A DNA stretch of 64,000 bases from Panax quinquefolius (GCA_020205615.1 CM035152.1:147612166-147676165), one strand, 5' to 3'. Counted from the stretch's first letter, positions 10,391 through 22,590 are shown. The notes: generated from the sequence alone by a model not told the origin. Program-made: numbers and translations.

Positions 10391-10462
10391 CTCTTTGATA
10401 ATCTGACGACCACCCTATCTTTGACACTCCCCACGGATTCAAAAAACGCGCTTCCCAAAAAT
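10391..10462 (-). pseudogene. Cysteine-synthase-like exon 2 (frameshifted)
   Basis: Minus strand, donor AGAG|gtaata after 10391. Allowing one lost base it encodes a segment like GK..FLNPGGSVKDRVVVRLSK, the PLP-lysine loop of the cysteine synthase/OAS-TL family (conserved NPGGSVKDR, where the Lys binds pyridoxal phosphate). The missing base lies in the GGS codons. The 5' boundary is unclear because no clean AG acceptor precedes it. It follows exon 1 (10552-10715) after a ~90-bp intron. Confidence 0.6.
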
Positions 10463-10551
10463 CAAATAAGAAATAATAAATTAAATCAAATAAATAAACA
10501 TCAAATCACAGAACTTTAAAGGGAATTTTGAGAGAAAGAGAGTAAATTTAC

Positions 10552-10715
10552 TTGACAACCAATGGCTTGGGAAAGGCTGTTAATCCCGATTAGTGGGGTG
10601 TTACCAATAGCAGCAATGATTCTATTTTTGGGTTTATTCTTTTTAAAGGATTTATGGGTATTTCCGGAAGAAGACGACTTTGAATGGTAATTGTTGCAGA
10701 GAAAGAAAGAGAGCA
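10552..10715 (-). pseudogene. Cysteine-synthase-like exon 1, split by element A
   Basis: The minus frame ends AIGNTPLIGINSLSQAIGCQ and a donor (gtaaat). IGNTPLIRINSLSEATGC is the start of the fold type II PLP domain in plant cysteine synthase-like proteins (OAS-TL/CBS superfamily, which make cysteine from O-acetylserine and sulfide). The segment before it is rich in Ser, Asn and Lys and could be a transit region. Element A entered at 10711-10715 (gagca duplicated at 42370-42374). The exon's upstream part and promoter now lie ~31.7 kb away, with an in-frame stop before the site when rejoined. Later exons were not found to the left. Non-functional here. Confidence 0.65.
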
Positions 10716-12367
10716 TGTAAGACCCCAACTTATTATAAATGAAATTAAATTTTCTCTATTTATTATTTTGAAATAGTAAGGGTTGATTTGATTAATGTGG
10801 TTAGTTATGGGTAAAATCATGTAAATATTTTAAATAAGCAAGTGGTTATAAAATATTCATTTTATCGAAGAATATTTGTTTGGTCATGGAATATTCTTCT
10901 TTGTCGGGGAATATTAAATGCGGCAATTGACCTTGTGTGGGCCCCATAACTGGAAAGCGATTGGATAAAGAAAACGCATAAGTATAAGTTGTTATTCTTC
11001 ATTAATATTGTTAAAATACCGATTGGTTAAAACACAACGGTAATTGCGGTATTGCACCAATTATTGATTCTTACGTGAAGGCACTACTCAATAATTATTA
11101 CGATGAATTCTTATTCAATATTTTATTTTATTGATTGATAATTGCTACGTTGATATTTTATATTATTGTTGTTTGATAATTGTCACTACACGATATTTTC
11201 ATTATCGGATCAATAATTCATATTATTGGAATAATATTATTAGATAACATTATTGGCAATGTCTAGAAAGTTACATACAGGAGAGGTTTGGTCACCTAAT
11301 TGCATGCGCCAATGGAGAAATCCTTATTGGAAAGCCCCTCTTTCACAGAACGACGACTGGTTGCCGAGATATTGTGATTCTATAATATTATTTGTGAATA
11401 ATTAATTATTGATTTATATGATAAGGAAAATATTCATTTTATGTGGATATAGATGGAGAAAATTTTAAAGTGACAATTGTTGAAAAATTGATATTTTATC
11501 TTTTTCGATAAATAATTCATTTAAATATATTATTATATTTTAATAATATAATAATGATGATATTTTTACAATGAATGTGGGATATATGAGTATATGAGGA
11601 GGAGTATTTTTGTTACTAAAAATATTTAAAATATGTTTTTCATGTTTGTGGACCCCATTTCTTGACTGAAATTTGATTATAGCCTGCAAAATCGTTCGTA
11701 TGTGGATTTCGGTCAATTTCTGCTTGGAATTTGGAAAAAATTTACATTTACAAAATTGTAGATAATGGAATTTCCTATGGAAAAGCATAAGGTTCGAATT
11801 TTTCTGACAAAAGGGCTATTTATTATGAATTATTGAAGTTCCGAAGTTCCGAAATAATTGATTTTTGGAAGTTTTAATTATTTTTAATAACAAAAACGTT
11901 TTTTTTGTTTTTGTCATTATTGTGGGCCTCATTGGTGGCTGAATTCAGATGGTCTTGAGGTGGGCATGAAGTTTGTTTATAAATAATATTATTTTATTAA
12001 ATTTTCTGCTTTAGTGTTCTAAGCATTTTCCTATAAATAGGGTGCTTAGGTTAGAATTGAAAATCACACCAGAAACTGAAGTTTTCTCTCTCTATATTAT
12101 CGGCGTATTCTTGTGAGTTTTTGATACTTTGAGTGTTGCTATATCTGATCTGCAAGTTACTTCAACGTTATATCGATATTCCAAATGTCTTATTCTTTTC
12201 AAGGTAAGGGATGTTATACTTTTTTTTAAATGATATTATTTCTTCTAATATCATTATGCCAGAATATTGGTAAGATTTTTCTTGTGAAATTCTTGTCTTT
12301 TTAGTGTCGGGGTTACTATTCACGATACAAAGACTATTCACGATACGACATTATTCACGAATCATGT
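10716..12367 (+). mobile_element. Element A 5' LTR, first piece (family II)
   Basis: Homologous to 39847-41500 in the 3' LTR, including tgtaagaccccaacttatta at the start. It is interrupted at 12367 by inverted element B and resumes at 30042 with the expected next block (attcacagaaaaattaaatt). Confidence 0.85.
12032..12039 (+). promoter_or_regulatory. LTR TATA box (element A, 5' LTR)
   Basis: TATAAATA in cctataaatagggtgcttag, about 1.3 kb into the LTR. The same string recurs at 41173-41180 in the 3' LTR and 44631-44638 in LTR E. A tctctctctatattatcg tract follows downstream. Confidence 0.7.
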
Positions 12368-12540
12368 TGTGGACGCCCCAAAATAGGTCCATTCCATCCA
12401 ACCTATTCTGAGTCGCCAAATATATGGTACAGAAACAACTACAACTTTATTAATACATTTGTGATGCAAAATACGACAACACATATACTGTGAGTTTAAA
12501 TACAAATAATGTCTTCTAGACAATATCCACACCCAAATAA

Positions 12541-12589
12541 AGTCCTCATTACAATTATTGATAAACTATTTTACAAAATGGTGAGGACT
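12541..12589 (-). other. Conserved LTR stem-loop (element B)
   Basis: Outer arms agtcctca and tgaggact are both perfect. The inner stem uses the family II variant (actatttt...aaaatggt). Confidence 0.65.
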
Positions 12590-12925
12590 ACTAAAACAAC
12601 TATCTTGAACCATCACTCCACACCCCAACTAGTTCCCGCTATATTTTCGTCTCCTGAGAAGAAAAATGGAACAAAAAGGAAAATGGTGAGCTCAACTAGC
12701 CCAGTAAAGAATATTATGACTAAAATAATGTACAACAAATTATCCTTAGTCTTTAACAGGGAAAAATATGATAGAATACAATAAACAACAAGTTTCAGAT
12801 TAATATTCGCAGCGAAAATAACAATTCATAGAAGAGTTACGTAGAGAATGAAATCTACTATAACCTATGAATTTTAAAAGTCCGTCATCAACATTTTATC
12901 CCTGTAACATCAATCAATATTCATC

Positions 12926-13115
12926 TTTGCACTACAGGCCAAAGATATTCATCAGCCGGTCATGTTCATCTCAACACCTGTACATCTTTGCACTACAGGC
13001 CAAAGATATTCATCAGTCGGTCATGTTCATCTCAACACCTGTACATCTTTGCACTACGGGCTAAAGATATTCATAATAAAATCAACCATTTTTGCGCTAC
13101 AGGCCAAAGATATTC
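12926..13115 (-). repeat. Tandem repeat of the 'aaagatattca' unit
   Basis: Units of ~65 bp share ctttgcactacaggccaaag; three to four copies. The same unit is found in plus orientation at 30290-30425 and 41763-41838, and in E at 54590-54927. Frames through it give repetitive peptides (CTTGQRYSS) and are not genes. Confidence 0.75.
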
Positions 13116-13351
13116 AGTATTACCATCATTTAGGACTGAGGATGATGAAAAATATTTTAAAAAAAACGAATCCAGTGAAACAAAAGAACAAATATTAAGG
13201 ATTCGTACTTTAGACAATCCAAGTTCAAAAATACTCCATAATAAACTATTATGGAGCAGAATTCGAAAAATGAAGATCAAAACATAGATCCAATCAAAGA
13301 TAAGAACCATAATAGACAATCTTGGACACAAAAAAAAATTTTTAATTTTTA

Positions 13352-13530
13352 TGTGAATAGTGTCGTATTCGTGAATAGTGCCGTATACGTGAATAGTAAC
13401 GTATACGTGAATAGTAACTCCAACACTAAAAGATAGAAAATCCACAAAAAAAAAGTATCATGCTTCGTGAATAGTAACTCGTGAATAGTAACTTATGAAT
13501 AGTAACTCATGAATAAGTAACTCGACATGA
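13352..13530 (-). repeat. Array of gtgaatagta units
   Basis: About nine copies of (c/t)gtgaatagtaac-like units of ~17 bp. The second LTR of B carries the same array at 18255-18425. A similar core (gtgaatagtaattacc) is reiterated in C's LTRs but in a different part of the LTR. Confidence 0.7.
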
Positions 13531-13793
13531 AAAAAGCGGAATTTCACAAGAAAAATCTTACAATATTAAAGCGATAATGATATTGAAAGAAATAATATCA
13601 TTTTAAAAAACATCCCTTACCTCGGAAAAGACTTAGATTTGGAATATTGGATATAGTCTTTGAAAGGAACTTTCATCGATAGCAACACTCAAAGTATCAA
13701 AATACTCACAAGAATACGCTCGATAATATAGAGAGAGAAGTAGAGAGAAAACTTCAATTTTTGGTGTGATTTTCAATTCTAACCTAAGCACCC

Positions 13794-13801
13794 TATTTAT
13801 A
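13794..13801 (-). promoter_or_regulatory. LTR TATA box (element B 3' LTR)
   Basis: TATAAATA on the minus strand. The matching place in B's 5' LTR (near 18698) reads tatttttag on the plus strand and has lost the box, so that LTR copy is probably a dead promoter. Confidence 0.6.
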
Positions 13802-15144
13802 GCAAAATGCTTAGAACACCAACACAGAAAATTGAATATAATAATATATTTATAACCAAATTTTCCTTAGCCCACCACATCAAAAACACATTTATCACAC
13901 AAAAATGAAAAACATGTTTAAAACAATTTTTGTTACAAAATAAATTCAGACTCAATAATCTGGAACTTCAATATTTCATAATAAATAGCCCTTTTATCAG
14001 AAAAATTCGAACCTTATGTCTTTTCCATAGGAAATTCCATTCTCTACAACTTTGCAGAAGAAAGTTTTTTCAAATTCCAAACAGAAATTGACCGAAATTC
14101 ACAAACGGGCGATTTTACATGCTATAATCAAATTTCAGTCAAAAATTGTGTCCACCAACACACAAAACATGTGTTAAACATTTAATGCAACAAAAATACT
14201 CTTCCTCCTCATTTATTCATATATCACACATTCATTATAAAAATATCACCATTATTATATCAAAATATAATAATATATTTAAATGAATTATTTTATCAGA
14301 AAAGATAAAATATCAATTTTTCAACAATTGTCACATTAAAATTTTTTTCCATCTATATCCACATAAAATGAATATTTTCTTTATCATAATAATCAATAAT
14401 TAATTATTCATAAACAATATTACAGAATCACAAAGATCTTGATAAACTGAATCGTTCCCAAGAAAGAAGAAGGGCTTCCAATAAAAAATTTTCCTTCTTG
14501 GCCTTGCAATTAGGTGACCAAACCTCTCCTTAGATAGAACTTTCTAGACATTGCCAATAATGTTATCTAATAATATTATTCCAATAATATGAATTATTGA
14601 TCTGATAATGAAAAATATGTGCAGTGACAATTATTGAAACAACAACAATATAAAATATCAATGTAGCAATTATTGAATCAATAAAATAAAATATTAAATA
14701 GTAATTACTGTAACAATTATTGAGTAGTGCCTTCTTACGTAAGAATCAATAATTGGTGCAATCTGGTATCTTCTTGTGTGCAACAACGCGTGTATTCTCG
14801 TGTTTTAACCATCGGGTATTCCAATAGTATTAACGGTAATAACTACGCCGTTATTTATAAACAACTTATACTTGTCGTTTTCTTCATCCAATCGCTTTCC
14901 GTTATGGGGCCCACACAAGGTTGCGCCGTCGTACGAATATTTCCCGACAGTAAAAATATTCCACGACCAAACGAATATTCTTCGACAACAATGAATATTT
15001 TATAACCATTTGCTTATTTGAAATATTTGCGCATTTTACCCATAACTAACCACATTAATCAAATCAACCCTTACTATTTCAAAATAATAAATAAAGGAAA
15101 TTCCATTTTATTTAAAAAATTCGGGGTCTTATAACCTCCCCTCC

Positions 15145-15560
15145 TTATGAAATTTCGTCCTCGAAATTGACGTACGTACCTGGTGTTTTGAAAAGGTGAA
15201 GATACCTCGCTTTCATTTCCGTTTTCAACTCCCAGGTCATTTCTTCAATAGCTTGGTTTCTCCACAAAACTTTAACTTGTGGTATAACCTTTGTGCACAG
15301 GACATGCTTCTTTCTATCCAAGATCTTGACTGGTACCTCTTTATACGTTAAATCTACGGCTATCTCGTCCGGTTCTAACTCAATAACGTGGTTCGGGTCG
15401 TCCACATATTTACGTAACATCGGTACGTGAAAAACATTATAAACACGCGATATACTTGGTAGTAAAGCGAGTCTATAGGCCACAGTTCCTACTCGATCGA
15501 AGATTTTAAATGGACTAATAAATCCAAGGTTTGAGCTTTCCTCACATCATCGATTCTTGC
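15145..15560 (-). pseudogene. Element B integrase C-terminal GPY/chromodomain-like tail
   Basis: An open frame of 112 codons (15483-15145) with a slightly degraded start up to about 15560. It contains SRVYNVFHVPMLRKYVDDPN, ELEPDEIAVDLTYKEVPV, and VKVLWRNQAIEEMTWELKTE, the tail of plant chromovirus integrases, thought to guide insertion into chromatin. It ends just before the polypurine tract and 3' LTR. The catalytic integrase core is absent upstream. Confidence 0.8.
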
Positions 15561-15719
15561 TTTTGGAATAACGACTTCTTGAATCTTCTTCTTCATATTC
15601 ATCAGCTCCGATGTGTAGCTTGAGTGGTTTTAACTATCGATTAAAGTCGATTCTACTCGTATATCATCACGTGGTCCCTAGAGTCTTTAACTCTATCTCT
15701 ATCATTTGTAAGTTATACG

Positions 15720-15835
15720 AAATGGGTTTTGACAATATCGTACTCGTACTCGTATACGATCTTCTACTCAACACGTCAGCTACCACGTTTGCTTTTCCAG
15801 GATGGTATGGTCAGAACATGTACCGAAATGAGTCT
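15720..15835 (-). pseudogene. Element B RNase H remnant
   Basis: The minus frame reads YHPGKANVVADVLSRRSY, the conserved end of the Ty3/gypsy RNase H domain (HPGKANxVADALSR). The rest of RNase H, the reverse transcriptase palm and the integrase core are missing on both sides. The overlapping 100-codon plus-strand frame is a shadow. Confidence 0.65.
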
Positions 15836-15999
15836 CCTCTTGAGTTCTTCGAAGCTCTTCCCACATTCCTTGCTCCATTCGAATTGTGTATGTCTACGAG
15901 TAAGCGGAGTTAATGGAGTAGCGATTCAAGAAAATCTTTCCACGAATCTCCGATAATAACCAACTAAGCCTAGAAAGCTACGTATTTCGATTACTGACT

Positions 16000-16155
16000 T
16001 AGGTTGCTCTCAACTGTGACTCATATCCCATTCTTGGATAGCACGTCACAATGGCACCTATCAGTTTACTACCGCACGAATATGGCGTCCCCTACGGAGA
16101 GTTTGGCTTCAGTGCATTCCACAAAGGAAGTCACCAGATAGAGGCTCGGGTACCA
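16000..16155 (-). repeat. Dispersed ~150-bp block, copy in B pol
   Basis: It contains ggcgtcccctacggagag, agtgcattccacaaaggaag and ccaacttc. Related blocks occur in F's pol region (49760-49925) and F's leader (51720-51866). In B it lies between the start of reverse transcriptase and the RNase H remnant, at the pol deletion. Confidence 0.6.
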
Positions 16156-16159
16156 ACTT

Positions 16160-16815
16160 CTACAGTTGAGTTTTTAACTCCTGAAGTTCAATAGGAGCCA
16201 TTCGATATGAGATTTTAGAAATGGGTTTTGTACCGGGTACAAAGATGATACAAAATTCAATATCATGCTCTGGGAGTAGGCCAGGAAATTCTTCAGGAAA
16301 TACGTTAGGAAATTTACTAACAACAGAAATATCATTCAAATCTAACATATTTTTGTTCAAGTCCATGACATGGGCTAAGAAAGCTTGACATTCATTTTTC
16401 AATAAACGAATGACTTTATGGCTTGATATGAAAATGTTTGACTTCAATGGTTTGGTTGCTTGAATTCGAATAACAGGTTGCTTAGGAATATGAAAACTAA
16501 CAACCTTACGAAAGCAATCAATTTTGGCATGATGAGTAGTTAACCAATCAATCCTTAAAATCACATCAAAAGCAAGTATCTTTAAAGAAATAAGGTCAAC
16601 AGGTAATGTGATGGTGCCAACTTGGATCAAATAAGATTTATAAACAGTGGATGTAACGAAAGTTTCTCATAACGGAGTTTCAACAGATAAGTCAAAGTCT
16701 AATCTCTCAGGAGTCAAGTTCAAACGTTGAGCGCAAGCAGGAGAGATAAATGAATGGGTAGAACCGGTATCTAATAAGGTATAAACTTCGTAAGAATTTA
16801 TAATTAACTAACCCG
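16160..16815 (-). pseudogene. Element B protease and start of reverse transcriptase
   Basis: Reading down the minus strand, VYTLLDTGSTHSFISPACAQ gives the aspartic protease active site (DTGST near 16758-16772). FDVILRIDWLTTHHAKIDC is the second protease signature (family consensus ILGxDWL; here Gly is Arg). The frame continues into the N-terminus of reverse transcriptase (FPEEFPGLLPEHDIEFCI, then YRMAPIELQELKTQL) and stops. One in-frame stop (TGA) near 16665 separates the active site from the 156-codon open frame 16630-16160. Confidence 0.8.
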
Positions 16816-16819
16816 TGCT

Positions 16820-17982
16820 AACTTCGTTCGGGTTCCTCGCATTCTGACCAGTCACGACAAACGCTCTTCCAGGAATCGTTGACTTTGACTTTTCTGGGAC
16901 AGCCTTTTGAGTCACCATCCCCGCGAGACTGGGTTTCGCTACCGTACAATCTCGAGCGATATGACCTTCTTTTCCACAATTATAACATACCTTGGAAGGC
17001 TGTGAACAGTTTGGACTTATATGTCCTTCTTCTCCTCATTTATAGCATCTAACTGGCAGTCGTTCTCCACCCCTAGAATTTGTTCTTTGGTCTTTGCAAC
17101 AGTCTCGCCGACATCTTTCAAAATCATCGTTAAATCTTCTCTTCTTAAAATTTCCACTTGAGTTATTTCTTCTATTATCTTGGCCATGATTACCACTGAA
17201 GTGGTTACCATTTCTGGCATGATAATTTCCTCCACGATGGTTATCATTGTCCCGATGGCCGTTGCCACCAGTACGATTATTATCATGTTGTTGGTCGCCC
17301 AATTGAACAGACTCATTATCTCGCTCTAATAATTGAGCCCTGTTCACAACATCTGAATATAGAGAAAATTTATGAGAAATGAGATATTGACGTATGTCGG
17401 GTTTCAAACCTCTCAGAAACATCCGCGTCATACGTTCCTCATTCTCTACTAAATGAGGTGCAAACCTGGATACCTCCGCGAACTTCGCCTCGTACTGGGA
17501 CACCGTTATGTTGTTCTGTTCTAGTCTAATAAACTCTACCTCCTTCATATGACGAATACTTTCAGGAATGTACTTGTCATTGAACAGTTTCTGAAATGTT
17601 TCCCAAAGACATTTGAGTGTAAATTTGGATGGGTATGCTTCACAGATTCCCACCAGTAATATGCCTCATTACGGAACATAAAAGTAGCGAATGGAACCTT
17701 TTGTTCCTCCGTGCATCCCAAGACATCGAATATCTTGGTAATTTGCTTGACCCACGTCTCCTCCTTAATTGGATCCGGCTTTTCCCAGAATTCTGGTGGT
17801 CCCAACTCTTTGAACTGCTTGGCTGTGACAAATCGTGCATTGCTATCATTTCCACCTGTATTTTGTACACGAGTCTCCCTCGTCTGATTTTGCATGAAGT
17901 GCAAAAAGCTTCTAAACATCCCATCGTTCATCGTCTGATCAGTTGTGTTGTTTACAGGAGGAAAATTTCCATCCTGTTGCAC
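16820..17982 (-). pseudogene. Element B gag with two zinc knuckles
   Basis: Two overlapping frames (17982-17545, 145 codons; 17653-17036, 205 codons) form one gag with a single frameshift near 17600. Visible: ARFVTAKQFKELGPPEF, WVKQITKIFDVLGCTEEQKV, YYWWESV, VEFIRLEQNNITVSQYEAKF and YLISHKFSLYSDVV, typical of chromovirus gag. The Asn/Gly/Arg-rich linker precedes [13 protein letters not shown], in which the second Cys of the CCHC knuckle is TGA, and an intact [14 protein letters not shown] (16946-16987). Gag packages element RNA. CAG/CTG triplets are at normal density here, unlike in C. Confidence 0.85.
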
Positions 17983-17992
17983 GTTCTCCTCA

Positions 17993-19938
17993 TTGCACTA
18001 CAGGCCAAAAATATTTAGTATTACCATCATTTAGGACTGAGGATGATGAAAAATATTTTAAAGAAAATGAATCCAGTGAAACAAAAGAACAAATATTAAG
18101 GATTCGTACTTTAGACAATCCAAGTTCAAAAATACTCCATAATAAACTATTGTAGAGCAGAATTCGAAAAATGAAGATCAAAACATAGATCCAGTCAAAG
18201 ATAAGAACCATAATAGACAATCTTGGACACAGAAAAGAAAATATAATTTTTCTGTGAATAGTGTAGTATTCGTGAATAGTGCCGTATACGTGAATAGTAA
18301 CGTATACGTGAATAGTAACTCCAACACTAAAAGATAGAAATTCCACAAAAAAAGTATCATGCTTTGTGAATAGTAACTCGTGAATAGTAACTTATGAATA
18401 GTAACTCATGAATAGTAACTCTGATGAAAAGAACAGAATTTCATAAGAAAAATCTTACCAATATTCCGGCATAATGATATTGAAAGAAATAATATCATTT
18501 TAAAAAAAACATCCCTTACCTAGAAAAGCAAAGACTTGACATTGGAATCTGGAAATAGTCTTTGAAAGGAACTTTCATCGTATAGCAACACTCAAAGTAT
18601 CAAAATACTCACAAGAATACGCTCGATAATATAGAGAGAGAAGTAGAGAGAAAACTTCAATTTCTGGTGTGATTTTCAATTCCAACCTAAGCACCCTATT
18701 TTTAGAAAAATGCTTAGAACACCAAAACAGAAAATTGAATATAATAATATATTTATAACCAAATTTTCCTTAGCCCACCACATCAAAAATATATTTATCA
18801 CACAAAAATGAAAAACATGTTTAAAATAATTTTTGTTACAAAATCAATTCAAACTCAATAATCCGGAACTTCAATAATTAATAATAAATAGCCCTTTTAT
18901 CAGAAAAATTCAAACCTTATGTCCTTTCCATAGGAAATTCCATTCTCTACAACTTTGCAGAAGAAAGTTTTTCCAAATTCCAAACAGAAATTGACCGAAA
19001 TTCATAAACGGGCGATTTTACATGCTATAATCAAATTTCAGTAAACAATTGTGTCCACCAACACACAAAACATGTGTTAAACATTTAATGCAACAAAAAT
19101 ACTCTTCCTCCTCATTTATTCATATATCACACATTCATTATAAAAATATCACCATTATTATATCAAAATATAATAATATATTTAAATTAATTGTTTTAAT
19201 TTTTCAACAATTGTCACATTAAAAATTTTCTCCATCTATATCCACATAAAATGAATATTTTCTTTATCATAATAATCTATAATTAATTATTCATAAACAA
19301 TATTACGAGTAATCACAAGATCGACAACGAATAGTTCCGGAAAAAGAGGCTTTCCAATAAGAATTTTTCTTTCTTACAAGTGCAATTAGATGACCAAACC
19401 TCTCCTTGAAAGATGAACTTTCTAGACATTGCCAATAATGTTATCTAATAATATTATTCCAATAATATGAATTATTGATCTGATAATGAAAAATACTGTG
19501 AAGTGACAATTATTGAAACAACAACAATATAAAATATAAACGCAGCAATTATTGAATCAATAAAATAAAATATTGAGCGATAATTTATCGTAACAATTTA
19601 TCGAGAGTAGTGCCTTCTTACGTAAGAATCAATAATTGGTGCAATCTTTGTGTCTTCTTGTGCAACAACGTATATATCGTGTTTTAACCACCGGGTATTT
19701 CAACAAAGATACTTGTAATAACTACGCCGCTATTTATAAACAACTTATACTTGTCGTTTTCTTCATCCAATCACTTTCCGTTATGGGGCCCACACAAGGC
19801 TGCGTCCTCGTACGAATATTCCCCGACAGTAAAAATATTCCACGAGCAAACGAATATTCTTCGACAACAATGAATATTTTATAACCACTTGCTTATTTAA
19901 AATATTTGCGCATTTTACCAATAATTAACCACATTAAT
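17993..19938 (-). mobile_element. Element B 5' LTR, main piece (U5 end lost)
   Basis: Matches 13110-15060 of the 3' LTR almost unit for unit, including the gtgaatagta array (18255-18425). It begins abruptly at cattgcactacaggccaaaa, so the terminal ~0.7 kb and the primer-binding site are deleted. It is cut at 19938 by element C; the remaining head is 29963-30041. Confidence 0.85.
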
Positions 19939-20560
19939 TGTAAGACCCCAGCTATTATAAATAAAGATGAATTTTCTATAAATATTATTTTTGAATATTA
20001 TGGAATAAATTTGATATAATGTTATAGTTGTGGGTAGTATTTATAAATTTTGCAAAGTATGCGAGTTGTTATAAAATATTCGTTTGGTGGGGAATATTCT
20101 TTTTGTTAGGGAATATTCGCATACAATGACTTTCAATCATTGATGGACCTAGCAATGAAATTATTGTCGGATTGAGAAAGCGACAAAAAATATTTTATAT
20201 AAAAATAATGGCGGAGGTGTTCCGAATTAAAACATTGAACTACCCGGTGGTAAAGAAATGCGATGTCTGGCGTGGTTGCATAGTAGCATGCGGTATTGAT
20301 TATTGATGATTACGTGAGAAGTCACTCATTTATGCTTAATTATTGCTACGATAATTTTTTGCATCATATCTCTTATATTATTGATTTAATTATTATCATA
20401 TCATATCAATAATATAGTATTAAATCAATAATTGAGGCGAAAAGTTATAAATGATTAATAATTGTTGAAAGATTAAATATTTGTTTATTAAAATAAAATG
20501 ATTTGTGGTAAGTTTGATTATTTTTTGGGGGCTCATATATGTCATCATCTAAGAGTCTCT

Positions 20561-20735
20561 TCGTCGATAGTAATTACCTTTGTGAATAGTAATTACCTTT
20601 CGTCGATAGTATTTACCTTCGTCAATAGTAATTACCTTCGTCGATAGTAATTACCCTTGTGAATAAGTAATTACCTTCGTTAATAGTAATTACCCTTGTG
20701 AATAGTAATTACCATCGTCGATAGTAATTACCTTT
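20561..20735 (+). repeat. U3 tandem array, ~17-bp unit (C 5' LTR)
   Basis: About ten copies of cgtcgatagtaattacc alternating with gtgaatagtaattacc. The array lies 180-350 bp upstream of the TATA box, where retrotransposon enhancers usually are. The 3' LTR has the matching array at 28017-28190. Confidence 0.8.
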
Positions 20736-20737
20736 AC

Positions 20738-20890
20738 CAGACGTCGAACCACTTGTCGTTTCACATTACGAGCGTCGAACCACTTGTCGTTTCACATTCT
20801 GAGCGTCGAACCACTTGTCATTTCACATTCTGAGCGTCAAACCACTTTTCTTTTCACATCATCATTCGTCGAGCCACTTGCCTTTTCACA
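20738..20890 (+). repeat. U3 tandem array, ~31-bp unit (C 5' LTR)
   Basis: Four to five copies of gcgtcgaaccacttgtcgtt followed by tcacattctga. The 3' LTR keeps fewer copies (28197-28290), so the array differs in length between the two LTRs. Confidence 0.75.
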
Positions 20891-20916
20891 CGGCATGTCT
20901 TAAGCTAGAAATCTTC

Positions 20917-20924
20917 TATAAATA
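20917..20924 (+). promoter_or_regulatory. LTR TATA box (element C 5' LTR)
   Basis: TATAAATA in cttctataaatagaggccta, ~980 bp into the LTR, just downstream of the tandem arrays. Confidence 0.75.
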
Positions 20925-22354
20925 GAGGCCTAGTGCTTCATTATTTTTCACGAATTCATTGAGCTATAGAGAGAAAGTAGAGAAGAAGAGAGAAAGAAGA
21001 AGAGTATTTTATTACTACTAACTGCTAAAGTTATTCAATCTCTACCAAAAAAAGTAAGGGTGTTATTCTTTCTTATTCATGAAGAGAAGCTGTTGTTATT
21101 CCATTGCTTATTATTACATTGGAATAACTTTTGTACGCTGTGGTTTACCTATACTTGGTGACATTCTTCTATTATTACATTGGAACATCACATGCATGTG
21201 TGTTTTACACAGGACTGGTTTCTTCTTTATTATACATTTGAACATCACATGCATGTGTTTTACGGACTGTTTAAAATCTTTATTATTCTGTTGGAACATC
21301 ACATGCATGTGTTTTTACAGGACTGGTTAAAATCTTTATCATTACATTGGAATATCTATCATGTGTTTTACAGGATCTGGTTCCATCTTTATTATTACTG
21401 TTGGAACATCCTGTCGATTGTGAATTTCACGACGACTGGTTCCGTTATTTATTATTACATTGGAATAACGCTGCTGATGGTCTATCGCATGCATGGTGAT
21501 TTCTTTTGTTATTCCATTCTTCATTATACTCGGTTGGTTAAAACTTTGATTTCTATACTCCATGAAATTAGTGGAATATCCTTGATATTTGCGCTTCATC
21601 CGATATCCTTTTATGGAAATATTCTTCTCGAGTATTCTTGAATTTTACTCTACAAAAGCGATATCATGTTGATAATTTGGGCGTTAATAATTCTGGATAA
21701 AATAATTCTTGAACTTGTTTTATTGAATTCTTATATCATTGTCATCATCCTCATTTTTATTATGTTGAAAGTCATACATGGTGGCTGTAGTGCATAGATG
21801 GACTTGGTATGATTATGACGAGAGACTATTCGATTGTAATCATGGTAGTAATGTTACAAATGATGTGATAAAAATCCTCGATGGCAGTAGTAGTGCATTG
21901 ATGGACGATTGTTGGCATGATCATGACCATTAATGAATACACAAATATTCTTGGCCGTAGTAGTGCATGAATAATTGTGGTCGTGATCTTAAAGAATATC
22001 CTTGGTAGTAGTGCGAGGGGTGATTCGATGATGTGGAATATTTATTAAAAGTGAGTCTCGGCTATATGATGATGAAAAACCTTTTAAATCATAAAAGATA
22101 GTAGACTTTATTTTCTACTTGACTCTTTTAATGGATCAGTATATTCCTCTGTGATTAAATTTGGTTATCTATTGTATTTTATCGGTTTAACATTGTTGAA
22201 GACTATTGATAATTTATTACGCATTATCTTAGTCATAATATTTCTTCTTGGGCTAGTTGAGCTCACCCTTTCTTTCACTTTTTTCTCTTGAAATGAGAAT
22301 ATAAATTTGGGGACGAGTCGGGGAAGCAGTGATGGTCACGAAGATAGCATTAGT

Positions 22355-22403
22355 AGTCCTCACTATTACGTGAAATAGTGTGATAATAATTGTAATGAGG
22401 ACT
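22355..22403 (+). other. Conserved LTR stem-loop (C 5' LTR)
   Basis: Outer arms AGTCCTCA/TGAGGACT and inner stem CACTATT/AATAGTG are all intact. Confidence 0.7.
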
Positions 22404-22569
22404 CCTTTTTGAGTTTGTATAATATCTAGTAGGCGATATTTGTATTTAAACTCACGAGTTTATGTCGTATTGTACCACGGCAGTTATGTTAGTAAGTTGT
22501 ATTTAAATTACATACCATGTAAGTGGCGACCCAAGATGGGTGATGTATACCTAATTTTGGGGGCGTCAC

Positions 22570-22590
22570 GGTTAAGTATCGAGCTTAGGG
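22570..22590 (+). other. Element C primer-binding site (degraded)
   Basis: ggttaagtatcgagcttagg directly follows the LTR. Compared with F (ttggtatcgtgagcc) it looks like a damaged initiator-Met tRNA primer site (plant consensus TGGTATCAGAGCC). Confidence 0.45.

Larger units (their letters stand above)
12368..15133 (-). mobile_element. Element B 3' LTR (family II)
   Basis: Complete inverted LTR of ~2.77 kb, tgtggacgcccc to ggggtcttata. TATA box at 13794-13801 on the minus strand, stem-loop at 12541-12589, three to four units of the ctacaggccaaagatattca repeat at 12926-13115, and a gtgaatagtaa array at 13352-13530. Adjacent 15134-15148 is a polypurine tract on the minus strand (aaggaggggaggtta). 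Confidence 0.85.
19939..22569 (+). mobile_element. Element C 5' LTR (family I variant)
   Basis: About 2.63 kb. Upstream of its TATA box lie two tandem arrays (20561-20735 and 20738-20890); downstream are GA-rich leader units, the degenerate ~60-bp array (21100-21480), the conserved 18-nt motif (22250-22267) and stem-loop (22355-22403). It ends ggggcgtcac, followed by a degraded tRNA-iMet-type primer site. Confidence 0.9.

Noticed and set aside
15611..15913. 100-codon plus-strand ORF
   Set aside because: It is the opposite strand of the RNase H remnant of element B.
17629..18018. 129-codon plus-strand ORF
   Set aside because: Shadow of B's gag, which has clear gag motifs on the minus strand.
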